In this document: one piece after another, positions 15,439 through 23,747 of the stretch
How the letters are laid out: every line of letters begins with the position of its first letter
Numbering within the stretch: the stretch's first letter is position 1
From: CAZKRU01 sp964555235
Lineage (GTDB): Bacteria > Verrucomicrobiota > Verrucomicrobiia > Methylacidiphilales > CAMAQI01
Length of the DNA: 43,140 nt
Assembly (NCBI GenBank): GCA_964555235.1
Contig: CAZKRU010000035.1
Coordinates: forward strand, 1 to 43,140
Reading direction: 5' to 3'
The notes under the pieces: generated by a model
What the model was told of the DNA's origin: nothing
The model's input: the letters and a program-made list of their open reading frames with translations, nothing else
Databases searched by the model: none
Position numbers and translations under genes: made by a program

Positions 15439-16212
15439 ATGAAATATACCTCCCTTGAAATGTCAAAAATGATCGATCACTCACTCCTTCATCCAACCAT
15501 GACCGATTCTGATCTTGAATCCGGATGTCAAATCGCCGCCAAGTACAAGGCCGCCTCGGTTTGTATCAAGCCCTACTACGTCAAGCGCGCGATAGAGCTC
15601 CTAAAAGGCACGGGGGTGGAAGTCGGAGCCGTGGTTGGTTTCCCGCATGGAAGCAATGTGCCGGAAATTAAAAGACTTGAAACACGTCTCGCCTGTCAGG
15701 ATGGGGCAACGGAAATCGACATGGTCATCAATATTGGTAAAGCGCTTTCGGGAGATTGGGCCTTTGTCGAAGAAGACATTCGTATCGTCTGTGAAGAAGC
15801 CCATTCCCACAAAGCCATTGTAAAAGTAATTTTTGAAAATGATTTCATTACCGATGACGCAATCAAGATTCGTCTCTGTCAAATTTGCGAAAAAGTAGGG
15901 GCGGATTTCGTTAAAACCTCCACGGGCTACGGTTTCGTCAAAGGATCCGATGGCAAGTATTCCTATCAAGGCGCCACCGAACATGATCTCAAACTGATGC
16001 GTGAAAATGTTTCGGCAAAAGTTCAAGTGAAGGCGGCCGGTGGGGTTCGCGATCTCGATGGTTTGATCCGAGTTCGTGATTTGGGTGGAACCCGATGCGG
16101 AGCCACAGCGACCGCCGTGATGATGGACGAATACCATCGTCGGGAGAAAGCAGAACAAGCCGGCGGCAAGGTGGAAGCCAAAGCCGCGCTTATCGGAGTC
16201 GGCGGATATTAA
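15439..16212 (+). CDS. deoC: Deoxyribose-phosphate aldolase
   Basis: 257 residues. The enzyme splits 2-deoxy-D-ribose 5-phosphate into glyceraldehyde 3-phosphate and acetaldehyde by a Schiff base. Active-site elements visible: EIDMVINIG (D94), ADFVKTSTGYG with Schiff-base K159, and VKAAGGVRD with K198. VVGFPHGSN is the family phosphate-side loop. Cytoplasmic. It follows the GntR regulator by 4 bp and precedes an acetaldehyde-type dehydrogenase, which would remove the toxic acetaldehyde. A deoxyribokinase is not visible in the window, so the phosphorylated substrate must be made elsewhere. Confidence 0.93.
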   Translation: MKYTSLEMSKMIDHSLLHPTMTDSDLESGCQIAAKYKAASVCIKPYYVKRAIELLKGTGVEVGAVVGFPHGSNVPEIKRLETRLACQDGATEIDMVINIGKALSGDWAFVEEDIRIVCEEAHSHKAIVKVIFENDFITDDAIKIRLCQICEKVGADFVKTSTGYGFVKGSDGKYSYQGATEHDLKLMRENVSAKVQVKAAGGVRDLDGLIRVRDLGGTRCGATATAVMMDEYHRREKAEQAGGKVEAKAALIGVGGY

Positions 16213-16226
16213 CCAAGAGCAATCAG

Positions 16227-17723
16227 ATGATCCATGCCGTACCAGTCTTTAAGAAGCGCTACGAAAATTTTATCGGAGGGAAATGGATTTCCCCGGTAGG
16301 AGGAGAGTATTTTGAAAATATTTCTCCGGTCGATGGAAAGGTTTTTGCGGAAGTCGCCCGCTCACGTGCGGCAGACATCGATGTCGCCCTGGATGCAGCC
16401 GAAAAAGCATTTCTCACCTGGGGAAAAACGGCGGTGACCGCAAGAAGCCGATTACTGCATCAGATCGCCGATCGACTTGAGGCCAATCTGGAACGATTGG
16501 CCGCCATTGAAACCTGGGAAAATGGAAAAGCAATCCGGGAAACCTTAGCCGCCGATATTCCCCTCGCGATCGATCACTTTCGCTATTTTGGAAGTGTAAT
16601 CCGCTCCGAATCCGGAAGCGTTGCTGATTTGGATCCGGAGACCGTCTCCATGGAAATCCATGAGCCGTTGGGGGTTGTGGGACAGATTATTCCGTGGAAC
16701 TTTCCGATCCTGATGGCGACCTGGAAACTGGCTCCAGCGCTCGCTGCTGGAAATTGCGTCGTCATCAAACCGGCAGAACAAACTCCGATTTCGATCCTCT
16801 GCATGATGGAGTTATTGGAAGATCTGATTCCGCCCGGAGTTGTGAATGTCGTGAACGGCTTTGGAATTGAGGCCGGAAAACCGCTGGCCTGTTCTCCACG
16901 AATCAAGAAGGTTGCATTTACTGGAGAAACCACCACCGGGCGTCTGATTATGCAGTATGCCTCCGAGAATATCATTCCAGTCACGTTGGAGCTGGGTGGG
17001 AAATCACCGAACCTCTTTTTTGAAAGTGTCATGCGAGAAGACGACGCCTTTTTGGATAAGGCCTTGGAAGGATTCACGATGTTTGCCTTAAATCAAGGGG
17101 AAGTCTGTACCTGCCCCTCTCGCGCACTCATTCAAGAATCGATTTATGATCGTTTTATCGAACTGGCTCTCAAACGCGTCGAAAAGATCAAAGTAGGGAA
17201 TCCGTTGGATACCGAGACGATGATGGGAGCCCAGGCCTCTCACGATCAATTGGAAAAAATCAAGAGTTACTGGCAGATCGGAAAAAAGGAGGGGGCAAAA
17301 ATTCTCATCGGCGGTGAGGTCGCTGCTGTCTCCAATTACCCCGACGGTTATTACACTCAACCGACGGTTTTCCAAGGTCAGAACAAGATGCGAGTTTTTC
17401 AAGAGGAGATCTTTGGTCCGGTGGTTTCAGTCACTACCTTCAAGAATGAAGAGGAAGCGCTTCAAATCGCCAATGATACCATTTACGGATTGGGAGCCGG
17501 GGTTTGGTCCCGTGACGCGCACCAAATTCATCGCGCCTCACGAGAAATTCAAGCCGGACGGGTCTGGGTGAATTGCTATCATCTCTATCCGGCCCATGCT
17601 TCCTTCGGCGGATATAAAAAGTCGGGAATCGGTCGCGAGACCCATCAGATGATGCTTTCTCACTACCGTCACACCAAGAATGTTCTGACCTCCTACAATC
17701 CGAATCCCCTTGGGTTCTTTTAA
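16227..17723 (+). CDS. NAD-dependent aldehyde dehydrogenase, ExaC/AcoD type
   Basis: 498 residues from ATG 16227; the open frame begins upstream inside deoC, but MIHAVPVFKKRYENFIGGKW is the family N-terminus. Hallmarks: IIPWNFPILMATWKLAPALA, FTGETTTGR cofactor loop, PVTLELGGKSPN with general base E255, FALNQGEVCTCPSR with catalytic C294, and the C-terminal SGIGRETH. The NQGEVCTCPSR wording is typical of acetaldehyde dehydrogenases ExaC/AcoD. It would oxidise acetaldehyde released by DeoC to acetate. Its stop shares one base with the start of the DUF779 gene, a pairing well known for this subfamily. Confidence 0.9.
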   Translation: MIHAVPVFKKRYENFIGGKWISPVGGEYFENISPVDGKVFAEVARSRAADIDVALDAAEKAFLTWGKTAVTARSRLLHQIADRLEANLERLAAIETWENGKAIRETLAADIPLAIDHFRYFGSVIRSESGSVADLDPETVSMEIHEPLGVVGQIIPWNFPILMATWKLAPALAAGNCVVIKPAEQTPISILCMMELLEDLIPPGVVNVVNGFGIEAGKPLACSPRIKKVAFTGETTTGRLIMQYASENIIPVTLELGGKSPNLFFESVMREDDAFLDKALEGFTMFALNQGEVCTCPSRALIQESIYDRFIELALKRVEKIKVGNPLDTETMMGAQASHDQLEKIKSYWQIGKKEGAKILIGGEVAAVSNYPDGYYTQPTVFQGQNKMRVFQEEIFGPVVSVTTFKNEEEALQIANDTIYGLGAGVWSRDAHQIHRASREIQAGRVWVNCYHLYPAHASFGGYKKSGIGRETHQMMLSHYRHTKNVLTSYNPNPLGFF

Positions 17724-18049
17724 TGATCCACCGACTCTCGATTACCGAGGCCGCATTGAAGGTGGTGCGACAACTTCGCTCTCAACATGGCGACCTGATG
17801 TTCCATCAAAGTGGAGGCTGTTGTGATGGCTCCTCACCGATGTGTTATCCGAAAGGAGAATTCAAGGTAGGTGAATCGGATCTGTTGCTTGGAGAAATCG
17901 AGGGAGCTCCCTTTTACATGGCAAAGGATCAGTATGCCTCCTGGCAGTCGCCACATCTCCTGGTGGATATTACGACAGGGCGAGGCTCAAGTTTTTCCCT
18001 GGAGATCCCCTTGGGGGTTCGGTTTCTGATTAGGAATTCTCATTTATGA
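17723..18049 (+). CDS. DUF779 family protein
   Basis: 108 residues, small cytoplasmic protein. It has the DUF779 pattern: MFHQSGGCCDGSSPMCYP with three Cys, GAPFYMAKDQYASWQSPHL, and a C-terminal SFSLEIPLGVRFLIR. Members lie beside ExaC/AcoD-type aldehyde dehydrogenases. Here it starts on the last base of the dehydrogenase stop and its own stop overlaps the GH1 start by 4 bp. The clustered Cys could bind metal or protect the dehydrogenase thiol, but no function is established to my knowledge. Confidence 0.85.
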   Translation: MIHRLSITEAALKVVRQLRSQHGDLMFHQSGGCCDGSSPMCYPKGEFKVGESDLLLGEIEGAPFYMAKDQYASWQSPHLLVDITTGRGSSFSLEIPLGVRFLIRNSHL

Positions 18050-19413
18050 AAACAAAAGCACCGTCATCGCAATTTAAATTCCCAAAAAAATTTACCTGGG
18101 GAACAACCACCGCGGCCCCTCAAATCGAGGGAGCCGCCTTCGAAGATGGAAAGTGCGCTTCCATCTGGGATAAATTTTCTCGGCAAAAAGGAGCGGTGCT
18201 TCATGGACATAATTTGGATGTCGCCTGTGATCACTACCATCGCTTTCGATCCGATTTTAAACTGATGAAGTCGTTAGGTATTAGAAACTATAGCTTCTCC
18301 TTCTCTTGGTGCCGACTTTTTCCGGAAAACAATCAAACGCCCAACAAGAAGGGGGTTGATTTTTACCGAAAACTAATCGAATGCATGATCGAGAATGGTA
18401 TTACTCCATGGGGAACCATGTACCATTGGGATCTTCCTTATTATTTTCAAGACCAAGGAGGATGGCTGACCCGTAAAATGCCGGAAGCCTTTGCTCATTA
18501 TTCGGATTTTCTTGTGAAAACCTATGGGGATCTCGTTAATCATTGGGCCATTCTCAAGGAAGTCTCCTGTTTCATCGGACTGAGTTATGGCTCCGAAAGC
18601 TTTCAAGCTCCCGGACTTCGCCTCTCCAATCGAGAGGTGAATCAAGCGACTCATCATGCCCTCCTCGCTCAGGGTTACGGGATTGAATCGGTCCGTTCTT
18701 ATGGAGGATCCAAAGCCAAAGTAGGAACATCGGAAAATATTCAAGTCGTTGTCCCTACCATGGAGAACGAAGAGTGTATCCATGCGGCTAAAGAACTTTT
18801 TCAAGAATACAACTCCCCCATTATGGGCGCATTCATGAGGGGGCAATACGACCGCTATTATGAGCGGCGCATTCCTAAAAATGAACGTGCGAAATTCTTA
18901 AAAAACGACTTCGATCTGATTTCTCAGCCGATTGATTTTGCCGGGATCAATATTTACACCGGAGTATTTGCTGGAGTGGATGAGAAGGGGAAGCCGAAGG
19001 CAATACCGTTTTCAGAAAACTATCCTCGGACGAACTCTCCTTGGCTCCTTCTAAATCCTCGAGCGCTGTATTGGGGACCTCGCCTTCAACAAGAATGTTA
19101 TGGAACGAAAGCCATTTATATTATGGAAAATGGATTTGGATATAACGAACCCGATGAGATTTCCTCAGAATATCCTGACGTTCACCGACAGGAGTTTTAT
19201 CGACTTTATTTGGAGCAAGCGCACCGAGCGATTCAAGATGGCGTTCCGATTAAAGGTTACTTCGCGTGGTCTTTTATGGATAACTTTGAGTGGGCGGACG
19301 GTTACACAAGGCGATTTGGACTCGTTCATACGGATTATAAAACCCAGAAAAGAACTCCGAAGCAGTCGGCCCGATGGTATTCCAACGTGATTCAACGCAA
19401 CGGACTCGTTTAG
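18046..19413 (+). CDS. Glycoside hydrolase family 1 protein with altered active site
   Basis: 455 residues, no signal peptide, so cytoplasmic. The GH1 fold is clear: FTWGTTTAAPQIEGA, MYHWDLPYYFQDQGGW, DFAGINIYTG, IYIMENGFG with nucleophile E361, and the C-terminal FAWSFMDNFEWADGYTRRFG. The acid/base motif, normally TFNEP, reads ILKEV: E172 is kept, but the Asn that touches the glycone 2-hydroxyl is Lys171. The normally invariant Arg of YRFSISW is Ser83 (YSFSFSW). Both retained Glu suggest an active retaining glycosidase with shifted glycone preference. Coupled by ATGA to DUF779 in a deoC operon, it might release a 2-deoxy sugar from a glycoside (inference). Confidence 0.86.
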   Translation: MKTKAPSSQFKFPKKFTWGTTTAAPQIEGAAFEDGKCASIWDKFSRQKGAVLHGHNLDVACDHYHRFRSDFKLMKSLGIRNYSFSFSWCRLFPENNQTPNKKGVDFYRKLIECMIENGITPWGTMYHWDLPYYFQDQGGWLTRKMPEAFAHYSDFLVKTYGDLVNHWAILKEVSCFIGLSYGSESFQAPGLRLSNREVNQATHHALLAQGYGIESVRSYGGSKAKVGTSENIQVVVPTMENEECIHAAKELFQEYNSPIMGAFMRGQYDRYYERRIPKNERAKFLKNDFDLISQPIDFAGINIYTGVFAGVDEKGKPKAIPFSENYPRTNSPWLLLNPRALYWGPRLQQECYGTKAIYIMENGFGYNEPDEISSEYPDVHRQEFYRLYLEQAHRAIQDGVPIKGYFAWSFMDNFEWADGYTRRFGLVHTDYKTQKRTPKQSARWYSNVIQRNGLV

Positions 19414-19429
19414 AAATTTCACTTTTCGC

Positions 19430-20944
19430 TCAATCTTCAACATCCGTACGGAAGGGAGAGGCAGGCAATCCTTCCTTGTTGTACAAATTAACATCGGGAA
19501 CATTTTCCCAACCGTAGCGAACCGCTACCGGCTTCAACACGGCCTCACTGGAAACCATGACGTTTTCCCCTTTGATTTCGGCTTTGGCTGGAACAAATTT
19601 TTTATCGTCGCCAGCAATCACAAATCCCTTCAGCTCGCCTTCTTTGGCCATAAGACCTGAGCCCCCGTGCGTAAAGCTGAGCAGCGCTTGACTCCCCTGA
19701 ATCACCATGGAATTAAAGAGAGGCCCTGAATACTCCAGTTTTTCTCCATAAGCCAAGGCTCGAGCGGCCAGGGAAAGCCGCTCACCCACCGGCCGTTTGT
19801 GCGTCGGATGAATATCTTCTGCATCCCCGACATCCACCGTTACCACCATCGAAGTGTTCGGGGTCGATTTCCAAGTCAGAAGCTGAGCTTCGCGAAGTTC
19901 GGGAGGCATACTTCTGAACGGGGCAATCTGGACAAAAAGGAAGGGAAACGCTCCCTGTCCCCAGGCCTGACGCCAGTTAGAAATCATCGCCGGAAACAAT
20001 GACCGATATAGTTTCGCCTGCCCCTTGTTGGCTTCTCCTTGATACCAAATCACCCCTCGGATGGCATACGGCATGAGTGGTGCAATCATCGCATTGTAGA
20101 GACATGAGGGAGGGATCGCATTTGGATCCAAAGGAGGAATCGGCTTAATGGGCTCCGGTTTCCCCGCCTGTTTTGCGGCTTCGCTTTCCTTCTGCCACTG
20201 AGCCAACAGGTCAGGCTCTTTTTCCTTATATTTTCTGAGCGCTTCCGCGTAATCCGAGATTCTTTTTTGATGCGCCTCCAAAACCGGCGCACATTCTTTT
20301 TCAAGAGTTTCCCGACTGGTCCATGCTTGTGCCGACGTCCCTCCCCGTGCGGAATTGATCAGGCCGACGGGAACTTTGAGCGTTTTCTGAAGTTCGGATC
20401 CGAAGAAGTAGCCAACCGCTGTAAATTTAGGAACTGTGACCGGCGAGCAAGCTTCCCACTTGGAACTTACCTCCCTCTGAGGCGTATCCGCCTGTTTCCG
20501 GGGAGTTAAAAAATGCCTGATTTCAGGATAGTTCGCCGCAGCCACTTCCTCCGCATACTTGTCGATCATCGGTTTGGGGAGATGGAGCGTCCCCATCGGG
20601 CGATCCATATTAGATTGACCACTACAGAGCCAGACTTCACCCACGAGAAGATCATTGAGAGTGATGGAATTATCCCCCGTGATTTTCATGATGTAGGGAC
20701 CTCCCGCCTTTAGATTTTTCAATCGGACCATCCACTGCCCCTCTTTTGCCGTGGTGCTGACATTCTGACCGTTAAATTCGACGCTTACCTTTTCTCCCTC
20801 CCGTGCGGTTCCCCAAACCGGAACCTCCATCCCTTGTTGCAACACTGCATGATCACAAAAGAGTCCATTCGGTTTAACCTCAGCATGAAGAGACGAAGTG
20901 AAAAAAAGAAACCCAAGCACCAGAAACTGAATTTTATCGTTCAT
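19430..20944 (-). CDS. Exported sialate O-acetylesterase-like (SASA) enzyme
   Basis: 504 residues with a signal peptide (IQFLVLGFLFFTSSLHAE). An N-terminal beta domain (VLQQGMEVPVWGTAREGEKV) precedes an SGNH-like esterase: GEVWLCSGQSNMDRP has the nucleophile Ser, GVIWYQGEAN is block III, and DIHPTHKRPVGERLSLAA carries the Asp/His pair. The family removes acetyl groups from sialic acids or plant/algal polysaccharides. Last gene of the minus-strand glycan operon, 22 bp after the rhamnosidase, and convergent with GH1 (16 bp between ends, no clear terminator). The true ester target may not be sialic acid, although nanA and nanQ-like genes lie nearby. Confidence 0.85.
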   Translation of the reverse strand: MNDKIQFLVLGFLFFTSSLHAEVKPNGLFCDHAVLQQGMEVPVWGTAREGEKVSVEFNGQNVSTTAKEGQWMVRLKNLKAGGPYIMKITGDNSITLNDLLVGEVWLCSGQSNMDRPMGTLHLPKPMIDKYAEEVAAANYPEIRHFLTPRKQADTPQREVSSKWEACSPVTVPKFTAVGYFFGSELQKTLKVPVGLINSARGGTSAQAWTSRETLEKECAPVLEAHQKRISDYAEALRKYKEKEPDLLAQWQKESEAAKQAGKPEPIKPIPPLDPNAIPPSCLYNAMIAPLMPYAIRGVIWYQGEANKGQAKLYRSLFPAMISNWRQAWGQGAFPFLFVQIAPFRSMPPELREAQLLTWKSTPNTSMVVTVDVGDAEDIHPTHKRPVGERLSLAARALAYGEKLEYSGPLFNSMVIQGSQALLSFTHGGSGLMAKEGELKGFVIAGDDKKFVPAKAEIKGENVMVSSEAVLKPVAVRYGWENVPDVNLYNKEGLPASPFRTDVED

Positions 20945-20966
20945 GATTAATTTATTTTTATCAGAC

Positions 20967-23747
20967 TTATATAAGCGAAATTCCTCTCGGCAAATCGGTA
21001 TTCAGAATCATCTTTTTACCCTCTCGCTTCCACGTGACGCGAATCAATCCATGCGGAGTCGGAATGCTCCCCGAGAGATGGGCTATCTCTTTCGGAGGAT
21101 TCGGCTTAATGCGAACGCTTGCAAACCCTGGCGCCATGACTTCGACTCCGAGGAGGTACTTAACCAAGTATTTAACCACATAGGCCGCATAAGGATGGCA
21201 ACGGCTGCGAGTCGGAAACTCTTTATCCGGGGAACCATAATCCGAAAAAGTTTCCCAAGTCGTCGTGTCGCCCGCAAGAATCATCTCTCCATAACGACGT
21301 TTGATTAATTTAAAGATCGTTTCCACATCGCCCATTTGATCAAGAAGGACTAGCGTATAATACATTCCAAAGGGACTGCCATAAGCCAACAGTTTTTGGT
21401 CTCCATCCACAATACGTTTTGCCAGTCGCTTGCACCACACAGGATTTCCAACGCCGTAAATCGCCATCATCGCATTCGTCGTTTGGCTTGAGACATTCGA
21501 CTGCGTCCCATCCTCATGAAGGCTATCCGCAAATGCTTGCTTCGAAGGATTCCACAAATGCCGATTGATGGAAGAAATGAGTTTTTGTCTGACTTGCTTC
21601 CAGTGTTGAGCGAGTGCTGAACGATTCAGCAGCCAGGCAATCTTTTCCGAAGCAGCCAAGGCCCCCACAAGACCCGCCTGCTCCGCTCCCATGATCGCAT
21701 GATTGTCGTCTCGTCCATGTCCCCAATCCGCAAAATGCCAGACATTCGTCCACTCAAGAAGCCCCTTTGAATTCAACCTCGAAATCGCCTCTTCGATCCC
21801 CGCCTGAATGCGCGGAAAGATTTCGGCAATCAGTTTTCGATCTCCCGTGTGCCAATAGTAATCATGACACCACATCAGCCAGTGAAAGGACCAGAGCGGA
21901 ATGTGACTATCCCATGCGCTCGGATATTGGCTACGAACGAGCCCTCGGTAGGCGTTGTCCTCCGTAAAAAGTTTAATACTGTTGCTCAACACCTCCGTAT
22001 TCGCACAGGTAAAATAATCACACTCACTCGCCCATCGATTATCACAATTCCAGTTCACCTGTTCGTACGTAGGACAATCGGTCAACGTATCGTCCGTTCC
22101 GGAAATAATGGATTGGACCGAAATCTTGTAGATCCCATTGATGACCGAATCGGAACAAAGAAACGAACCTTGCGGCCATGAACCGCAATTCGCCGTCATG
22201 ACACGGAGATTGGTTAATCTGACCGGATTCCTTCCAGAATGAGTTACCATCAGATAACGAACCCCGTAAGGGAGAAAACTTTCGAATGACTGTTGCCCCT
22301 CACGCAAGCGATAGGTTAGAGCGTTATTACAACCCGTGGGCCATTGAATTCGTACCGGAGAACCTTCATCCAACGATTCAAAAAAGGAAAAGATCAACGT
22401 GCTCCCATTCTCACCTTCTGCGTGAAAGGAAAGCCATCCGTTCTGCAAAACTCCGAGATCCAAAACGTATCTGACAGCTTCTCCTGATTTGGAAGGAGGA
22501 AAATCCAGGTGACCCGAAGTGAAAGAGCTCTTGGCTTGAGTAAAAAGCTTTTCCCCCTCATCCATTACAGCAGCACCAACAACCAGGTCGTGCGAGTTTC
22601 CATGAAGCATCGTGTGCACAGGATCCATCCGAGACATTTTGGGACGAAGCGTTTCCCAATCAAAATTCCCCAATTTCTCGCCCTCAAACCAATCCGCGTC
22701 GTCCACGGGAATGACTTGAAATCCTCCTGCACCGAACGGATTCTTGATTTTCACAGGGCTCTGAACAAATCCTGCTAGGTTAATGTCCTCGAAGTGATTA
22801 AATCGATGAAGCCCCACCAATCGATTGGCACCCTTTTTGAGTTTGATGACTGGATTAAATTTTTTCTCACTCCAAAGCGCCCATCCGGATCCTTCAAACA
22901 ATTTTTTACCTTCAAAATACCAGTTCACATTTCCGAGAGTGGGAGTGAAGCGCAAAATCTGAGCCACCGGCGAAATAATCTCACAAACCAGATAGGCGTT
23001 ACGATTGAACACATTGTTTCGCAATCGATCCTTCTCTTCTGCAAGATAAGGACGAAGGCGAAAACTGACGGAAAAATTAGGAACCGCCACCCTCTGCGCC
23101 ATCACCAGTCGTTTAGGAAGCAGCGGCTCCCGTGTCGGAAGTGGGACACGGCGCCGATAAAGCTGGGCGTCACGCTTTACAATCGTTGCAGGCTTCCAGG
23201 CTTTCCCATTCGCCCCCGCATGAATGTCCTCGAGACACGGCATAATCCATCGTCTCACGGTGTTCTGATGATGTGATGCACTTTTTCGAACGAGGGTGGA
23301 TCGGTCACTGAAAATCATTTTATTCGGCAAACGAATTTCGAAAATCAAGCCCGCCTCACCAAGACAATAAGTCATCGTTCCCGTGCCAACACTGAGAACG
23401 AGAACCTCCAGAACATTTTCTCCACTCTTCAGCCCATTACCGATCTCGTAAGTATCCACCGATCTTCGTCCCTCTGCAGACTTCGCGGGACCGTGACCGA
23501 TCAGCACCCCATTCAACCACACTTGATAGAGCGCATCCGCCGTGATTAAGAGTAATGCTTGGTCGGAATCTGAAATATTTTTGAGCGTGGATGGAGACAA
23601 GGAGAAGCACTTACGAGCTTCCAAATAATAGTTGTATCCAAAAGCATGACTTTGATCCCAGATCCAACAAGCTTTTGGAGAGAAAATCGTCTCAGAAGTA
23701 TTCTTAGATGACATGATGGGGCGGAGATCAGCTTTAGCGAAAGTCAT
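20967..23747 (-). CDS. Alpha-L-rhamnosidase-like protein (GH78 type)
   Basis: 926 residues; a second ATG at 23714 (MSSKNTSETIF) would avoid a 14-bp overlap with the upstream gene and is equally plausible. N-terminal beta-sandwich segments (ALYQVWLNGVLIGHGPAKSA) precede an (alpha/alpha)6 barrel with TLTDCPTYEQVNWNCDNRW, the GH78 general-acid region (usually DCPQRDERLGW; here the Glu is in TYEQ). WNVWHFADWGHGRDD, SSQTTNAMMAIYG and TTWETFSDYGSPD follow, then a C-terminal beta domain. No signal peptide with either start, so it probably acts on imported oligosaccharide. It hydrolyses terminal rhamnose or a related deoxyhexose. Subfamily assignment is not certain. Confidence 0.8.
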   Translation of the reverse strand: MTFAKADLRPIMSSKNTSETIFSPKACWIWDQSHAFGYNYYLEARKCFSLSPSTLKNISDSDQALLLITADALYQVWLNGVLIGHGPAKSAEGRRSVDTYEIGNGLKSGENVLEVLVLSVGTGTMTYCLGEAGLIFEIRLPNKMIFSDRSTLVRKSASHHQNTVRRWIMPCLEDIHAGANGKAWKPATIVKRDAQLYRRRVPLPTREPLLPKRLVMAQRVAVPNFSVSFRLRPYLAEEKDRLRNNVFNRNAYLVCEIISPVAQILRFTPTLGNVNWYFEGKKLFEGSGWALWSEKKFNPVIKLKKGANRLVGLHRFNHFEDINLAGFVQSPVKIKNPFGAGGFQVIPVDDADWFEGEKLGNFDWETLRPKMSRMDPVHTMLHGNSHDLVVGAAVMDEGEKLFTQAKSSFTSGHLDFPPSKSGEAVRYVLDLGVLQNGWLSFHAEGENGSTLIFSFFESLDEGSPVRIQWPTGCNNALTYRLREGQQSFESFLPYGVRYLMVTHSGRNPVRLTNLRVMTANCGSWPQGSFLCSDSVINGIYKISVQSIISGTDDTLTDCPTYEQVNWNCDNRWASECDYFTCANTEVLSNSIKLFTEDNAYRGLVRSQYPSAWDSHIPLWSFHWLMWCHDYYWHTGDRKLIAEIFPRIQAGIEEAISRLNSKGLLEWTNVWHFADWGHGRDDNHAIMGAEQAGLVGALAASEKIAWLLNRSALAQHWKQVRQKLISSINRHLWNPSKQAFADSLHEDGTQSNVSSQTTNAMMAIYGVGNPVWCKRLAKRIVDGDQKLLAYGSPFGMYYTLVLLDQMGDVETIFKLIKRRYGEMILAGDTTTWETFSDYGSPDKEFPTRSRCHPYAAYVVKYLVKYLLGVEVMAPGFASVRIKPNPPKEIAHLSGSIPTPHGLIRVTWKREGKKMILNTDLPRGISLI

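Noticed and set aside
16095..16226. Longer N-terminus for the aldehyde dehydrogenase
   Set aside because: The extra 44 residues are read inside deoC and are Arg/Ser-rich; the family N-terminus starts at the ATG at 16227.
18046..19413. GH1 as an inactive pseudo-enzyme
   Set aside because: Both catalytic Glu (E172 and E361) and the NFEW and HWDLP elements remain, so altered specificity is more likely than loss of activity.
19414..19429. Bidirectional terminator between GH1 and the acetylesterase
   Set aside because: The 16-bp gap has no hairpin with a T-run; termination must occur inside the opposing genes or be Rho dependent.
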